NCBI GenBank assembly: GCA_937884385.1
Contig: CALGCW010000178.1
Coordinates: 1 to 50,305 of the forward strand
DNA: 50,305 bases
DNA from: an uncultured Clostridia bacterium
GTDB lineage: Bacteria > Bacillota > Clostridia > Oscillospirales > CAG-272
Direction: 5' to 3'
Under the pieces are notes generated by a model. The model was given only the letters and a program-made list of their open reading frames with translations, was not told the DNA's origin and ran no database searches. Positions 16,252-23,909 of the stretch are shown here, piece after piece. A program made the translations under genes and the position numbers. Position 1 is the first letter of the stretch; every line of letters starts with the position of its first letter.

Positions 16252-17136
16252 TTATCCTTTTACTGCGCCGCCTGTGACGCCTTCAACGTAGTATTTCTGC
16301 AATGCAAGGAATACTGCCGTTACGGGGATTGAAACACAAACACCGCCTGCACAGAACGCCGTATATCTTTCGTTTCTATAAGTTCTTTCCAACCACTGGA
16401 ACATACCGACTGCAACGTTTTTACCGTTAGGGTTTTCGTGCGCTAAGTAGTTTGCCATCATAAAGTCTCCCCAAGGAGCCATGAAGCCCATAAGGATCGT
16501 ATAAATAACGATGGGTTTAGAAAGCGGCATGATTACTTTATAGAAGACCTGCCAACGTGTAGCTCCGTCAACGCGCGCTGCTTCGTCCAAGGTCTTGGGG
16601 ATAGTATCAAAGAAGCCCTTTGATACGTAATAGCCCATACCAGAGCTTGCACAGTATACAATGATAAGTCCTAAAGGAGCATTAGCCTCTGTAAGACCAA
16701 GGTCAGCAAATACCTTGTAAACAAGAATCAAAGTAAGGAATCCGGGGAACATTCCAAGAATGAGCATAAAGTTCATAAGAGTTTTTCTACCCGAGAATCT
16801 CAAACGGGAGAGTGTGTAGCTCATCGAAAGAACGAATACTGTTTGAAGCAACGAAACTACAACGCCAAGAATTGCCGTGTTAGCGAACCACTTAAGGAAC
16901 TCGGTCTTCTCAAACAGAAATATATAGTTATCTAATCCGAATTCTTTGGGCCAGAAGTAAGATTCCTGACCCTTAGACTCAACTCTGAGCGACTCAAGAA
17001 CTATACCAAAAAACGGGAAGAGCCAAATAAGTGTGATAAGTATGAGGATCACGTATACAACAAAGTTACTGAGCCTTCTGCTCGCTCTCGCGCCAAGACC
17101 CTTTTTTTGAAGAGAGTTGTTATCAAGATTTTTCAT
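16252..17136 (-). CDS. Carbohydrate ABC transporter permease, MalG/GanQ type
   Basis: A 294-residue membrane protein with six hydrophobic segments and the EAA loop EAARVDGATRWQVFYKVIMP (near residues 195-214), which contacts the ATPase. The C-terminal end, KYYVEGVTGGAVKG, is typical of MalG-like permeases. Its start overlaps the stop of the upstream permease gene by one nucleotide (TAATG). It should pair with the longer permease to form the channel for oligosaccharides brought by the binding lipoprotein. Confidence 0.93.
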   Translation of the reverse strand: MKNLDNNSLQKKGLGARASRRLSNFVVYVILILITLIWLFPFFGIVLESLRVESKGQESYFWPKEFGLDNYIFLFEKTEFLKWFANTAILGVVVSLLQTVFVLSMSYTLSRLRFSGRKTLMNFMLILGMFPGFLTLILVYKVFADLGLTEANAPLGLIIVYCASSGMGYYVSKGFFDTIPKTLDEAARVDGATRWQVFYKVIMPLSKPIVIYTILMGFMAPWGDFMMANYLAHENPNGKNVAVGMFQWLERTYRNERYTAFCAGGVCVSIPVTAVFLALQKYYVEGVTGGAVKG

Positions 17137-18743
17137 TATGCGAAATCCTCCTCGTTCTTAGTTGAAGGAATAATGTTGTACACGATCAATGAAAGCACCG
17201 CAACTACTACGAATACCATAATACCAATTACAGATGCGCTATAATACTGTGTGGTTGCACTACCCATTGTCATACGGTAAAGCCAAGTTACAAGCAAGTC
17301 GGTATGTCCTACGGGAACACCGCCGGCACCTGTATAGCCATCTACGGTTGTATACATAGGATTACCTCCCGACAAGAAGTAAATGATATTGAAGTTATTA
17401 AGGTTACCAACGAAGCTGGTAAGAAGATACGGACCTGTGACAAAGAGCATATAAGGAAGTGTGATCTTTGTAAACTGCTGGACTGCATTAGCACCGTCAA
17501 CACGACTCGACTCATAGAGGTCAGCAGGAATATTCATAAGAATACCCGTCGCCATAAGCATTACGTAAGGTATACCTACCCAAATATTAAGAATTACAAG
17601 AAGTACCTTAGCTGTAACAGGATGTGACCAAAGAGACCAGAGATTAGCACTCGTTAATACATCGGGCAGCCAACCGTTGATAATAAAGAGGTTTCCTATA
17701 TAACCACCCTGGTTAAAGAGGTTTCTTACGTAAAGAAGTGATACAAACTGGGGGATAGCAATGGTCATAACCAAAACCGTTCTCCAAAACTTCTTAATTT
17801 TTATTCCCTTCTTGTTAATGAGCAACGCAACCATCATTCCAAGGAAATAGTTTGTAAACGTAGCTAAAAACGCCCAAGTAATAGTCCAAACAAGAATGTC
17901 TCCAAACGCAGCACCAAGATCTGTTGAACCTGTGAAGAAGCTTTCAAAATGCTCAAATCCAACCCATGAGAAGAGCCTTGCATAACCATCATAGTACCTG
18001 CCCTGGTAGTCACCGTAGTTGGTGAACGCGATAATGATCATATAGATGATGGGCAATACCGTGAAAAGAAAAATGCCCAAAAGCGGAAGAGAAAGAAGAG
18101 TCTTATGGAACTGATCGTCAAGAAGAGACTTGAGATCCTCTTTGCCGCTCTTAATCTTCTTTCCCTTAGCTGTGATATCCATGCATATTCTGCACTGCTT
18201 TACCTGCATTCTCCAAGTGAATACAAATGCAATTATAAAGAATACAGAAAGCAAAGCATAGAACAATACTCTAACAGAGTCGTCTCCGAAAATTGTATAA
18301 TCCTGTGTAACAGGACCGATACCCGGAAGAACAATGGTTTCCTTGCCTGTAGTAGGCGGTACCGTGCCTACAGTTTCTCCAATTTGAAAAAACTGTGCCT
18401 TGGAGATCCAATAAAAACCGCCTTCAGGCAAGAACATATATACGAGGAATACTACCTCAAACAAGAGAAACAGAACTCCGCGAAGGATCTGTCCGTAATA
18501 AAGGTTACCAAGTCCAAAGACGAGGAAAGAAAGCTTCACTGCCCAATTACCCTTAATAAAGGTATAGCCTATGTCCTTCACCTGCCCAGTAAGGAAAGAA
18601 CCTAATCCAAGGAAAAGAGACCACACCTTAAGTGCGAATTTCTTCAACCAAGAAGGGATCCTCCAAAAGAACAACTTAACATTATACCAAAAAGCCTGAA
18701 GCTTATTTAATTTTAAATACTCTAAGCTGTTTAATTTTTTCAT
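17136..18743 (-). CDS. Carbohydrate ABC transporter permease, MalF/GanP type with long N-terminal extension
   Basis: This permease of about 535 residues is much longer than the usual 290-300. The C-terminal core (from about 225) is MalF-like, with the EAA loop ESSRVDGANAVQQFTKITLP. The N-terminal part adds membrane segments around LVFGLGNLYYGQILRGVLFL and an extracytoplasmic loop, comparable in size to GanP/MalF forms with extra helices. The start is uncertain: an AAGGAG lies at about 18776-18771, too far from the ATG at 18743 (about 27 nt) for normal spacing, and only a TTG at 18782 lies further upstream. It follows the binding-protein gene after two hairpins. Confidence 0.9.
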   Translation of the reverse strand: MKKLNSLEYLKLNKLQAFWYNVKLFFWRIPSWLKKFALKVWSLFLGLGSFLTGQVKDIGYTFIKGNWAVKLSFLVFGLGNLYYGQILRGVLFLLFEVVFLVYMFLPEGGFYWISKAQFFQIGETVGTVPPTTGKETIVLPGIGPVTQDYTIFGDDSVRVLFYALLSVFFIIAFVFTWRMQVKQCRICMDITAKGKKIKSGKEDLKSLLDDQFHKTLLSLPLLGIFLFTVLPIIYMIIIAFTNYGDYQGRYYDGYARLFSWVGFEHFESFFTGSTDLGAAFGDILVWTITWAFLATFTNYFLGMMVALLINKKGIKIKKFWRTVLVMTIAIPQFVSLLYVRNLFNQGGYIGNLFIINGWLPDVLTSANLWSLWSHPVTAKVLLVILNIWVGIPYVMLMATGILMNIPADLYESSRVDGANAVQQFTKITLPYMLFVTGPYLLTSFVGNLNNFNIIYFLSGGNPMYTTVDGYTGAGGVPVGHTDLLVTWLYRMTMGSATTQYYSASVIGIMVFVVVAVLSLIVYNIIPSTKNEEDFA

Positions 18744-18788
18744 AATCAAAATATAAACTGAGTTTATATAACTCCTTTTCAAAATGAG

Positions 18789-18847
18789 AAGGCATTGTTA
18801 GCCGACAAACAAGACAAGTTCGCTTGTACCCCGGCCAACAATGCCTT
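18789..18847 (-). promoter_or_regulatory. Large intergenic stem-loop between binding protein and permease genes
   Basis: The 11-nt arms AAGGCATTGTT and AACAATGCCTT close a branched structure that contains an inner ACAAG/CTTGT hairpin with a TTCG loop. There is no T-run directly after it, so it looks like an RNA stability or attenuation element rather than a simple terminator. Such structures often keep binding-protein mRNA more abundant than permease mRNA. Confidence 0.5.
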
Positions 18848-18861
18848 TTCTGCAAGAGGGC

Positions 18862-18885
18862 GGGTGAATCCCGAAGGATTCACCC
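18862..18885 (-). promoter_or_regulatory. UUCG-capped stem-loop just after the binding-protein gene
   Basis: The 10-bp perfect stem GGGTGAATCC with its complement is capped by TTCG on the minus strand, about 45 nt after the stop of the binding-protein gene. It is followed by GCCCTCTTGC rather than a T-run. It probably stabilises the 3' end of a processed binding-protein transcript. Confidence 0.55.
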
Positions 18886-18929
18886 TAACCCCAGTTAGTT
18901 ATTTATTCCAATTAGAGAAATACTCTCAA

Positions 18930-20579
18930 TTAGTTGGCGGGAATGAGTTCAACCTTTGCGTTGTGTGTACCCTTTTCCCATGTAAGCTGTACATAGTAGT
19001 CACCTGCTACTTCAACAGAGATATTGCCGGGCTCATCCTGACCGTCAACGAGTCTGCAGTAGTAACCGGAATCTGTATCGCCTGTCTTTTCGTTAGAAAT
19101 ACCAACCTGGCAGTTCCAATCGCCACCCTGACGAAGCTTGAATGTTTCACCAACATTAAGTGTAAGAACGTCATCAGACTTGTAAACACCGGGCTCAACC
19201 TCTGTCATCCAGAAATCTGTATTCCACTCTGTACCCATGATACCACCGATGACACCCCATCTTTCGCGTTCCTCGGGAGTCTTTTCAGTTACTGCCTTAC
19301 AAGCATCTGCGTAAACCTGAAGTGCCTTTTCAAGATCTGCTACGGAAGTAGCTGCCTTAGCGTCTGCGCCAAGAACCTTAGCGATATCCCACCAAGCACC
19401 ACTGATGTTGCCCTGAGGAACACCGTAGTTACCCTGAAGCGCAAGAGCTGCAAGAGAGGGGTTAGCCTGAACTGCTTCAGATGCCTGAGCCTTAAGGTTA
19501 GAGGGACCCCACTGGAATTCTTCATATCTTTCCGTCTGGCACTGTTCGTTTGTCAAGTAGTTAGCAAGAAGGTGAAGAACAAGACCTCTTGTAGCGTCAG
19601 CCTGAGGCTTAACACCGATAAGCTTGTTACCTGTGAAGGAACCAAGATGGTAGGACTTACCGTCTACTTCGAAAGAAGGAAGGTCCGTAGCTGCGAAGTT
19701 TTCACCGAAGTGCTCTTCAGCTGTTGTAGCATTCCAAATACCGTTGATCCAAACTGCGGAATCAGCGTATGCATCTGCGTCAGAGTTGTATGCAGAAGAC
19801 TTAGCAAGCTTTTCCATACCTCTCATAGCAATGAGACCGTTAGCGGAATTGAAGTTGTCATCGATACCTGTGAAGTTACCTTCTGTATCAGTTGTCCAGT
19901 TAGAATGGCAAAGCGGATTGCCCTGCTCGTCTACTGCGAAGAAGAAGGAAGCTGTGTACCAGCCGTTTTCAAGAGCGAAACGGATCCACTTGGGAGAATC
20001 GGGGTTAGCTGCGTTGTAAGCTTCAACGTCAGCAATGATCTGCTCAAGAGACTCGGGATTTGTAACGATGGACTTATCGTAGTACATATAGTAACCGTTG
20101 TCACTTGTCATAGGATAAGCGTAGAGTGTACCTGCAACGGAGCCTGCACCGACAGAACCGCCGTCATTGTTAGCCTTAACGAGGTCAGCGATCTCTTTTG
20201 CGGGAGCAGAAAGAGCGGAAGCTTGAACAAGACGAGCAAGCTGGTCCTGTGCGAAGCAGTAAAGGTCGGGAGCGGTAGCAAGGTCAGTGATTACCTTAGA
20301 ACCTGCATCAGCCTCTGTAACACCGGCGATTTCAGCATCGATGATAATGCCGGGGTTCTCTTCCATAAATCTTGCGATCTGAGCACGGAAAAGGTCAGCA
20401 ACGCCTTCTTTTTCGGAAACCCACATAGTGATTTTGTAAGTACCTGCAAGAGCGTTTGGTTCGCCACCCTGAGGCTGTGTTGTTGTGGTAGTAGTTGTAT
20501 CGTCGGGACCGCAAGCTACGAAGCAGGAAGCGAGCATAACAACTACAAGAACGAGTGATAAGATTTTAGTCATTTTCAT
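18930..20579 (-). CDS. Extracellular solute-binding lipoprotein (MalE/GanS-like) with extra C-terminal module
   Basis: A 549-residue lipoprotein. The signal peptide ends in a lipobox at ASCFVAC (Cys18 or Cys22), followed by a Thr-rich linker. Residues about 45-440 form a MalE-type binding fold, with YKITMWVSEKEGVADLFRAQ at the start and WWDIAKVLGADAKAATSVAD near the end. The last 100 or so residues (from about 450) are an addition beyond the usual MalE length: a beta-rich stretch including LRQGGDWNCQVGI and VEVAGDYYVQLTWEKG that resembles small starch-binding modules of the SusE/F kind. The substrate is probably an oligosaccharide; the neighbouring GH53 and GH13 genes point to galactan- or maltodextrin-derived sugars. 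GGAGGAG precedes the ATG, and the gene has its own strong promoter. Confidence 0.92.
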   Translation of the reverse strand: MKMTKILSLVLVVVMLASCFVACGPDDTTTTTTTQPQGGEPNALAGTYKITMWVSEKEGVADLFRAQIARFMEENPGIIIDAEIAGVTEADAGSKVITDLATAPDLYCFAQDQLARLVQASALSAPAKEIADLVKANNDGGSVGAGSVAGTLYAYPMTSDNGYYMYYDKSIVTNPESLEQIIADVEAYNAANPDSPKWIRFALENGWYTASFFFAVDEQGNPLCHSNWTTDTEGNFTGIDDNFNSANGLIAMRGMEKLAKSSAYNSDADAYADSAVWINGIWNATTAEEHFGENFAATDLPSFEVDGKSYHLGSFTGNKLIGVKPQADATRGLVLHLLANYLTNEQCQTERYEEFQWGPSNLKAQASEAVQANPSLAALALQGNYGVPQGNISGAWWDIAKVLGADAKAATSVADLEKALQVYADACKAVTEKTPEERERWGVIGGIMGTEWNTDFWMTEVEPGVYKSDDVLTLNVGETFKLRQGGDWNCQVGISNEKTGDTDSGYYCRLVDGQDEPGNISVEVAGDYYVQLTWEKGTHNAKVELIPAN

Positions 20580-20632
20580 AACTAATTCTCCTCCTAATAA
20601 ATTTTTTAATATACGCCTTTAGCGCATCTATT

Positions 20633-20661
20633 ATTATAATACTATTGAACAATTTTGTCAA
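20633..20661 (-). promoter_or_regulatory. Promoter of the ABC importer operon
   Basis: On the minus strand, TTGACA (20661-20656) and TATAAT (20638-20633) are separated by exactly 17 bp, about 54 bp before the lipoprotein start. The element TTGTGCAATAGGGCGAA found before the giant surface-protein genes is absent here. Confidence 0.8.
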
Positions 20662-20749
20662 TAATAATATAATCAATTGTCATATTTTTGGCACATTAAC
20701 CAAATCGGGTTGTTGATTTTTTAACAAAATGCGAACAAAAAATCACCGT

Positions 20750-21850
20750 TCATTTTTTGAACTCGTCAAACGCGGGCAATTTGCGTCCAAAGTAGTCAAA
20801 AAGGCACTGGTTCGCCCACTCATTAGAGGTGGATTTTCCCTCCTCATGAATATATTTCTGTCCTGCCTCACTTGCCCAGCATATTCCCTCTCCCGGTAAC
20901 CAAAGAGGCTCCCAATAGAAGAAACCACCAATATCATTTTTTCGTGCGGAATCAATGATATGGCGAATATATGCCGCCTGTCCGTCAGGAGTCAGCGGAA
21001 ACTTGTCCGTCACACCCTCAACGTATGCCCTTTCGGGATCGATCACAAGCCTTCTCTCCTCGCCGTTAAGAACGTAACCCTTGTCGGTAAAACCGTATCC
21101 AAGCTCAACAATCATTATCTCCTTGCCGAAGTGCTTGCAGGCGTTAAGATTTGAAAAGACCTCCTCGGGCGTTCCGTGCCAATATGGGTAATACGAAGCA
21201 CCAATAATATCATAATCGATACGCGCATTTTCTACCGCGGTAAAGAATTCCTGATATACCTCTTTGTCATTGCTTCTTTCAAGATGAAGAACTATCTTGA
21301 TGTCGGGGCAAGTGTTGCGCACAGCCCTGCATCCGGCTCCGATCAGACGAAGGAAATTATCGTATTCTCGCGTTCCCTTTTCGTCATTATAGATCTTTCC
21401 TATGGGCCAAAGAACTCCATTCGTTATCTCGTTTCCGATCTGTATCATCTGCGGAGCAACACCGTTCTCCCTTGCCACCTTCAAGCAATGCTCTGTGAAA
21501 TCATAAACCGCTTGTTCGAGCTCGTCAATACCGTAGCTCTGCCAAGCCTTGGGAATAAACTGCTTTCCGGGGTCTGCCCAGAAATCGGAATAGTGAAGAT
21601 CCATAAGGAGCTTGAAGCCCTTCTCTTTCGCAAGTCTGGCAAGCCTTACGTAATGATCGAGATCACACGTACCCGCAAGGTAGGGCTCACCCTCGGGTGA
21701 GCGAGGATCGTTCCATATACGTATCCTCATCCAATCCACTCCGTTTGCAGCAAATGCGTCAAGCGGATCTATTTTCAGCTCTCCGTCATAATAACGCGCA
21801 CCGTGCTCAAGCTCTTCAAGATAGGTTGAAACGTCAATTCCAAGTATCAT
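20750..21850 (-). CDS. GH53 endo-beta-1,4-galactanase without signal peptide (probably cytoplasmic)
   Basis: This 366-residue GH53 enzyme consists of the catalytic barrel only. It starts MILGIDVSTYLEELE and contains GVDWMRIRIWNDP and LLMDLHYSDFWADPGKQ. The acid/base Glu is in QIGNEITNG (about residue 140) and the nucleophile Glu in MIVELGYGF (about 248). GH53 cleaves beta-1,4-galactan. With no signal peptide it should act in the cytosol on imported galacto-oligosaccharides, complementing the secreted GH53 encoded upstream. Its ATG overlaps the stop of the zinc-ribbon gene by 4 nt, and it is last in the operon. Confidence 0.92.
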   Translation of the reverse strand: MILGIDVSTYLEELEHGARYYDGELKIDPLDAFAANGVDWMRIRIWNDPRSPEGEPYLAGTCDLDHYVRLARLAKEKGFKLLMDLHYSDFWADPGKQFIPKAWQSYGIDELEQAVYDFTEHCLKVARENGVAPQMIQIGNEITNGVLWPIGKIYNDEKGTREYDNFLRLIGAGCRAVRNTCPDIKIVLHLERSNDKEVYQEFFTAVENARIDYDIIGASYYPYWHGTPEEVFSNLNACKHFGKEIMIVELGYGFTDKGYVLNGEERRLVIDPERAYVEGVTDKFPLTPDGQAAYIRHIIDSARKNDIGGFFYWEPLWLPGEGICWASEAGQKYIHEEGKSTSNEWANQCLFDYFGRKLPAFDEFKK

Positions 21851-22107
21851 TGTTCCCCACCTCTGTGAAGCTCAAATTTGGGAGGCTCGTTATCCTCTCC
21901 GAAGTCAACGACACGCATCTTCATCGCACGGTAGCGATATCTCGCCATCTCGTTAAGACGAAGCACATCCTCCTCTTTTCCCGTGAATCCGCAACGGAGG
22001 CAATAGTATTCACTCTTTGAACCGTCAAAGAACATGTCAATATCGATATCCCTCATAAAGCACGAGGGGCATCTGAAATTTAATTTGCCTTTTGAAGCTT
22101 GAGCCAT
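21847..22107 (-). CDS. Small zinc-ribbon protein within the glycan operon
   Basis: An 86-residue protein with one four-cysteine ribbon: RCPSCFMRD and, 21 residues on, YYCLRCGFTG. The rest is charged, with EMARYRYRAMKMRVVDFGE. The function is unknown; a nucleic-acid-binding or chaperone-like role is possible. GGAGGC lies before the ATG at 22107. The gene overlaps the upstream gene by 28 nt and the downstream GH53 by 4 nt, so it is firmly embedded in the operon. Confidence 0.8.
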   Translation of the reverse strand: MAQASKGKLNFRCPSCFMRDIDIDMFFDGSKSEYYCLRCGFTGKEEDVLRLNEMARYRYRAMKMRVVDFGEDNEPPKFELHRGGEQ

Positions 22108-23885
22108 GTCTTCACGCCTCCTTTATTTATTGTTTTCTTAACCGAAAGATGGTATACAGGTGAGAAAGCGATTCCCTCTTCAACACGAGCCTCGTCACAT
22201 TCTCCGCCCATCTCTACAACGGTCTGAACCTTGGGAATATTGACGTAAGCACGTTTTGCCCCCACCTTTGTGATCTTTCTGCCAAAATAGGAAAATTCCA
22301 TTTCGTCCCCGTCAACACCAAGCGTGATGTCAGTCATATCCGCCTGATATTCGGTAGTTCCAAAGCCACCGGTAAAGTACTCTTCAAAGGTCACCTGCTC
22401 GTCCCCTATATCATTGAGGATCACGCGTTCCGTAATAACGGTTCCGTCTCCCTCAATTATCGTATAGCTTGATTGAACGACGATGTCAAGTCCGCCAAGA
22501 TTTACCGTCACAGGGTCGGCTACAAGTCTTACACCGTCCTCGACCCTCTCATATTTTGCCATCGTTCTGCAAAGGCAGAGATCCGTGCTTTCTCCTCGGA
22601 AATGGATCTTGCAGGATTTGATCGTTCCTGCACCCGCATAATGCGTAAAATATCCGGCACGGTAGTTTATCTGTATGAGATACGGATAAGAAGCGTCATA
22701 AACGTTTTCCGTCCCGATTCCCGTTTTCTGGGGTATTCTTGCAACGTAAGGACGAAGATCTATCATTGCTCCTCCCTGATTAAAGTCAAGGCAAGTCCTC
22801 ATTGCAGGATCCGCATACCAAAAATACTCCTTGTTGCTGCCATAAAGAATGTCTTTCCAAAGCGCGCATTCGCCCCTCTTGTAATCCTTGTGACATGAAC
22901 GGTAGAAATCGGCAAACTCACTCATAGTCATATCAATGAGCTTACCTTCTTCCTTAAGCTTGCCATAGTATTTCATACCGTCGTCATATGACTTTGCAAG
23001 AAGCTCATAAGGTGCTTCCCAACGTCCGCGGCGATTGAGCCAACCGGGACCGACGAACATCATATTATAGCTGTATCCGTCATTATACTTTCCAAGGTGA
23101 CGGTATTGGTCGATAAGATTGTAGAGATAGGGATATTCCCATTCACCGCTGTCGCCGTAATAAATCATACCGCGAAGCACATTTTGAGGATGCGTTCCGA
23201 AATTAGAGCCGTTTCCGTCAAAGCACGCCATAAGGTCGCGCGAAAGATGCGGAATAGCAACGATTCCAGAATCATCGTCCGCATCACTTGCAGGACAGTG
23301 GGAGTTGATCTTTGATGGGATCCAAGGGTTCCAAGGTCCGCCGTCCATAAAGGTATACCAAGAGTTATTACATGTGTGATAAGCCTTGGGACCTTCTTCC
23401 CAGCAGGTCGCAACAGCGCACTTTACGCTCGGATACTTCTTCTTGATATAGTTGATAGTATAAGCGTCAAGAAAATAGCTGCTCGTCGACTCGGGATAAA
23501 AGCCGAACTTTTCGTAGAATTTTCCGAAAACGTCGTCAACGATCTCCTCTTTTCGCTTGTCATCAAACATCCAGATGCAAAAATCCTCAGTGTGATATTT
23601 CGCTCTGAATTCGGGACAAGGGAGCCCCAAAAGAGAAAGACCTATCTCATCACCGTATTTTTCGTGTTCTTCTCTTGCGAGATCGATAATAACATCGGAA
23701 AATAGGGACGCATAGGTTATCTGAATAGTGGTCTTAAGACCGTATTTATGCGCAGTATCCTGTTGAAATCTGAAAATATCCAAGGACTCATCGCGGACGC
23801 CCTTGGCGCCCCCGAGCGCCTTTTCGGCATACTCGGGGGAAAGCTCGGGGCGATGTATAATGTTAACAATAAATCTGTTTTCCAT
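22080..23885 (-). CDS. Uncharacterised 601-residue protein with deacetylase/GH-like barrel
   Basis: There is no signal peptide. The N-terminal 380 or so residues look like a barrel of the polysaccharide-deacetylase/GH57 kind: FIVNIIHRPELSPEYAEKAL, DEIGLSLLGLPCPEFRAKYH, FGFYPESTSSYFLDAYTINY and VKCAVATCWEEG. The remaining 220 residues are beta-rich, as in GH-associated sandwich domains. I associate this with families of unknown function (DUF3863/DUF3864-like) from gut bacteria, but that is from memory. The probable role is cytoplasmic processing of an imported glycan. It lies 24 nt downstream of the GH13 gene, with CAGAGGTAAA before its ATG. Confidence 0.75.
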   Translation of the reverse strand: MENRFIVNIIHRPELSPEYAEKALGGAKGVRDESLDIFRFQQDTAHKYGLKTTIQITYASLFSDVIIDLAREEHEKYGDEIGLSLLGLPCPEFRAKYHTEDFCIWMFDDKRKEEIVDDVFGKFYEKFGFYPESTSSYFLDAYTINYIKKKYPSVKCAVATCWEEGPKAYHTCNNSWYTFMDGGPWNPWIPSKINSHCPASDADDDSGIVAIPHLSRDLMACFDGNGSNFGTHPQNVLRGMIYYGDSGEWEYPYLYNLIDQYRHLGKYNDGYSYNMMFVGPGWLNRRGRWEAPYELLAKSYDDGMKYYGKLKEEGKLIDMTMSEFADFYRSCHKDYKRGECALWKDILYGSNKEYFWYADPAMRTCLDFNQGGAMIDLRPYVARIPQKTGIGTENVYDASYPYLIQINYRAGYFTHYAGAGTIKSCKIHFRGESTDLCLCRTMAKYERVEDGVRLVADPVTVNLGGLDIVVQSSYTIIEGDGTVITERVILNDIGDEQVTFEEYFTGGFGTTEYQADMTDITLGVDGDEMEFSYFGRKITKVGAKRAYVNIPKVQTVVEMGGECDEARVEEGIAFSPVYHLSVKKTINKGGVKTWLKLQKAN

Positions 23886-23909
23886 TTTACCTCTGATAAA
23901 TAAACAGAA

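Noticed and set aside
18795..20558. Long open frame (587 codons) on the plus strand opposite the solute-binding protein gene
   Set aside because: It is the antisense of a clear lipoprotein gene, is Cys/Val-rich with no homology, and arises because the sense codon bias avoids antisense stops.
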